Of a DNA stretch of 5,763 nucleotides, positions 5,102-5,763 are shown in pieces. The translations under genes and the position numbers were made by a program. The notes below the pieces were generated by a model, which saw only the letters and a list, made by a program, of their open reading frames with translations, was not told the origin of the DNA and made no database searches. How positions within the stretch are numbered: the stretch's first letter is position 1; the number at the start of each line of letters is the position of its first letter. Source of the DNA: Methanobacteriota archaeon (lineage in GTDB: Archaea > Halobacteriota > Syntropharchaeia > DAOWMC01); assembly GCA_030643285.1 (NCBI GenBank), contig DAOWMC010000083.1, forward strand, positions 1 through 5,763. Direction: 5' to 3'.

Positions 5102-5763
5102 ATGAAAATCCCTGGAAAGATTTTATTCCTTATCCTAGATGGGATTTCGGACAGGCCGGTTAATGGAAAGACGCCATTACAGGATGCAAAAACCCCGAAT
5201 TTAGATGAATTAGCAAGTAGAGGGATATCGGGTATAATGGACACGATTGCGCCTGGAATAAGACCCGGGTCTGACACAGCCCATCTATCATTATTAGGTT
5301 ACAATCCATATGATATTTATACTGGCCGTGGGCCTTTTGAGGCTGCCGGTGTCGGAATAGACGTCAAAGCAGGTGATGTGGCTTTTAGATGCAACTTTGC
5401 AACATTAGACGATGGGAAAGTGGTGGATAGAAGGGCTGGAAGGATAAGAGAAACAAAGGAGCTTGCCCGCTCAATAATGGAAGACGTGAAACTAAATTGT
5501 GAATTTATTTTTAAGGAATCTACAGGTCACAGGGCGGCCCTTGTCCTTCGAGGCCGAGGACTCAGTGCAGAGGTATCTTCAAATGACCCAAAAAAAGAAA
5601 ATGAATCTATAAAAGAGATCAATCCGTTAAAATCAGAAGCTAAAAAAACAGCAAAAATATTAAATGATTTTGTAAGACAGGCAAATGATGTGCTGAATAA
5701 ACATCCGACCAATGTAGAAAGGATCGAATTAAAAAAACCACCTGCAAACACAATTTTACTCAG
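5102..5763 (+). CDS. apgM: 2,3-bisphosphoglycerate-independent phosphoglycerate mutase, archaeal type (3' end missing)
   Basis: The ATG at 5102 opens a frame that is still open at the window end, giving 220 residues of an expected roughly 400. It begins [20 protein letters not shown], with metal-binding Asp13 in LDG. The phosphoserine nucleophile is Ser57 in [16 protein letters not shown], followed by [13 protein letters not shown] (73-85) and the substrate-binding RRAGRI (110-115). [10 protein letters not shown] (142-151) also fits the archaeal ApgM branch of the alkaline-phosphatase superfamily. It interconverts 3- and 2-phosphoglycerate in glycolysis and gluconeogenesis. The remaining metal ligands lie beyond the window. 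There is no clear ribosome binding site, so translation may be coupled to eS1, which stops 4 bp upstream. The archaeal cofactor-independent family is the firm call; residue numbers are counted from this ATG. Confidence 0.94.
   Translation, partial: MKIPGKILFLILDGISDRPVNGKTPLQDAKTPNLDELASRGISGIMDTIAPGIRPGSDTAHLSLLGYNPYDIYTGRGPFEAAGVGIDVKAGDVAFRCNFATLDDGKVVDRRAGRIRETKELARSIMEDVKLNCEFIFKESTGHRAALVLRGRGLSAEVSSNDPKKENESIKEINPLKSEAKKTAKILNDFVRQANDVLNKHPTNVERIELKKPPANTILL

Noticed and set aside
5092..5751. Minus-strand frames opposite apgM
   Set aside because: The plus strand encodes a clear phosphoglycerate mutase with its active-site serine, so these are shadows.
1..5763. CRISPR array or tandem repeats
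   Set aside because: I saw no regularly spaced direct repeats anywhere in the window.

Overview
The window is archaeal and almost certainly euryarchaeal. It holds a 441-residue SRP54 with the archaeal N-terminus, a tRNA-Trp gene whose intron is a box C/D guide RNA, the archaeal/eukaryotic-type ribosomal protein eS1 (S3Ae), and the archaeal type of cofactor-independent phosphoglycerate mutase. TATA-box promoters and GGTG/GGAGG ribosome binding sites fit this. Base composition is moderate to AT-rich. I cannot place it to genus from sequence alone; a methanogen, an ANME or alkane-oxidising relative, or another Methanomicrobia-like lineage would all fit.

Layout, all genes on the + strand. (1) 2-1093: 3' part of an HD-domain phosphohydrolase of the dNTPase/SAMHD1-like class, much more AT-rich than the rest. 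(2) 1094-1387: a 294-bp gap with a 13-bp perfect inverted repeat (1118-1130 and 1320-1332) enclosing a short orphan reading frame that stops 7 bp inside the right arm. It looks like a deleted insertion sequence or MITE. (3) 1388-2713: srp54, followed after 21 bp by (4) gatA at 2735-4144, probably one transcript. (5) 4231-4388: tRNA-Trp(CCA) with an 84-nt intron carrying boxes C, D', C' and D and two guides aimed at tRNA positions 34 and 39. (6) 4389-4512: a dense set of stem-loops and a TATA-containing palindrome directly before the eS1 ribosome binding site. (7) 4513-5097: rps3ae with a TTG start. (8) 5102 to the window edge: apgM, 4 bp after the eS1 stop and cut off by the window end.

Most of the window is core information processing: protein targeting (SRP54), tRNA-dependent amidation (GatA), a tRNA and a ribosomal protein, with a glycolytic/gluconeogenic enzyme attached to the ribosomal gene. 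The HD gene and the inverted-repeat element are the accessory part. The most informative structures are the tRNA-Trp intron, where the box D+5 rule points exactly at C34 and C39, and the structured leader of eS1, which has mutually exclusive hairpins. I see no strong evidence for a wholly new multi-gene system here.
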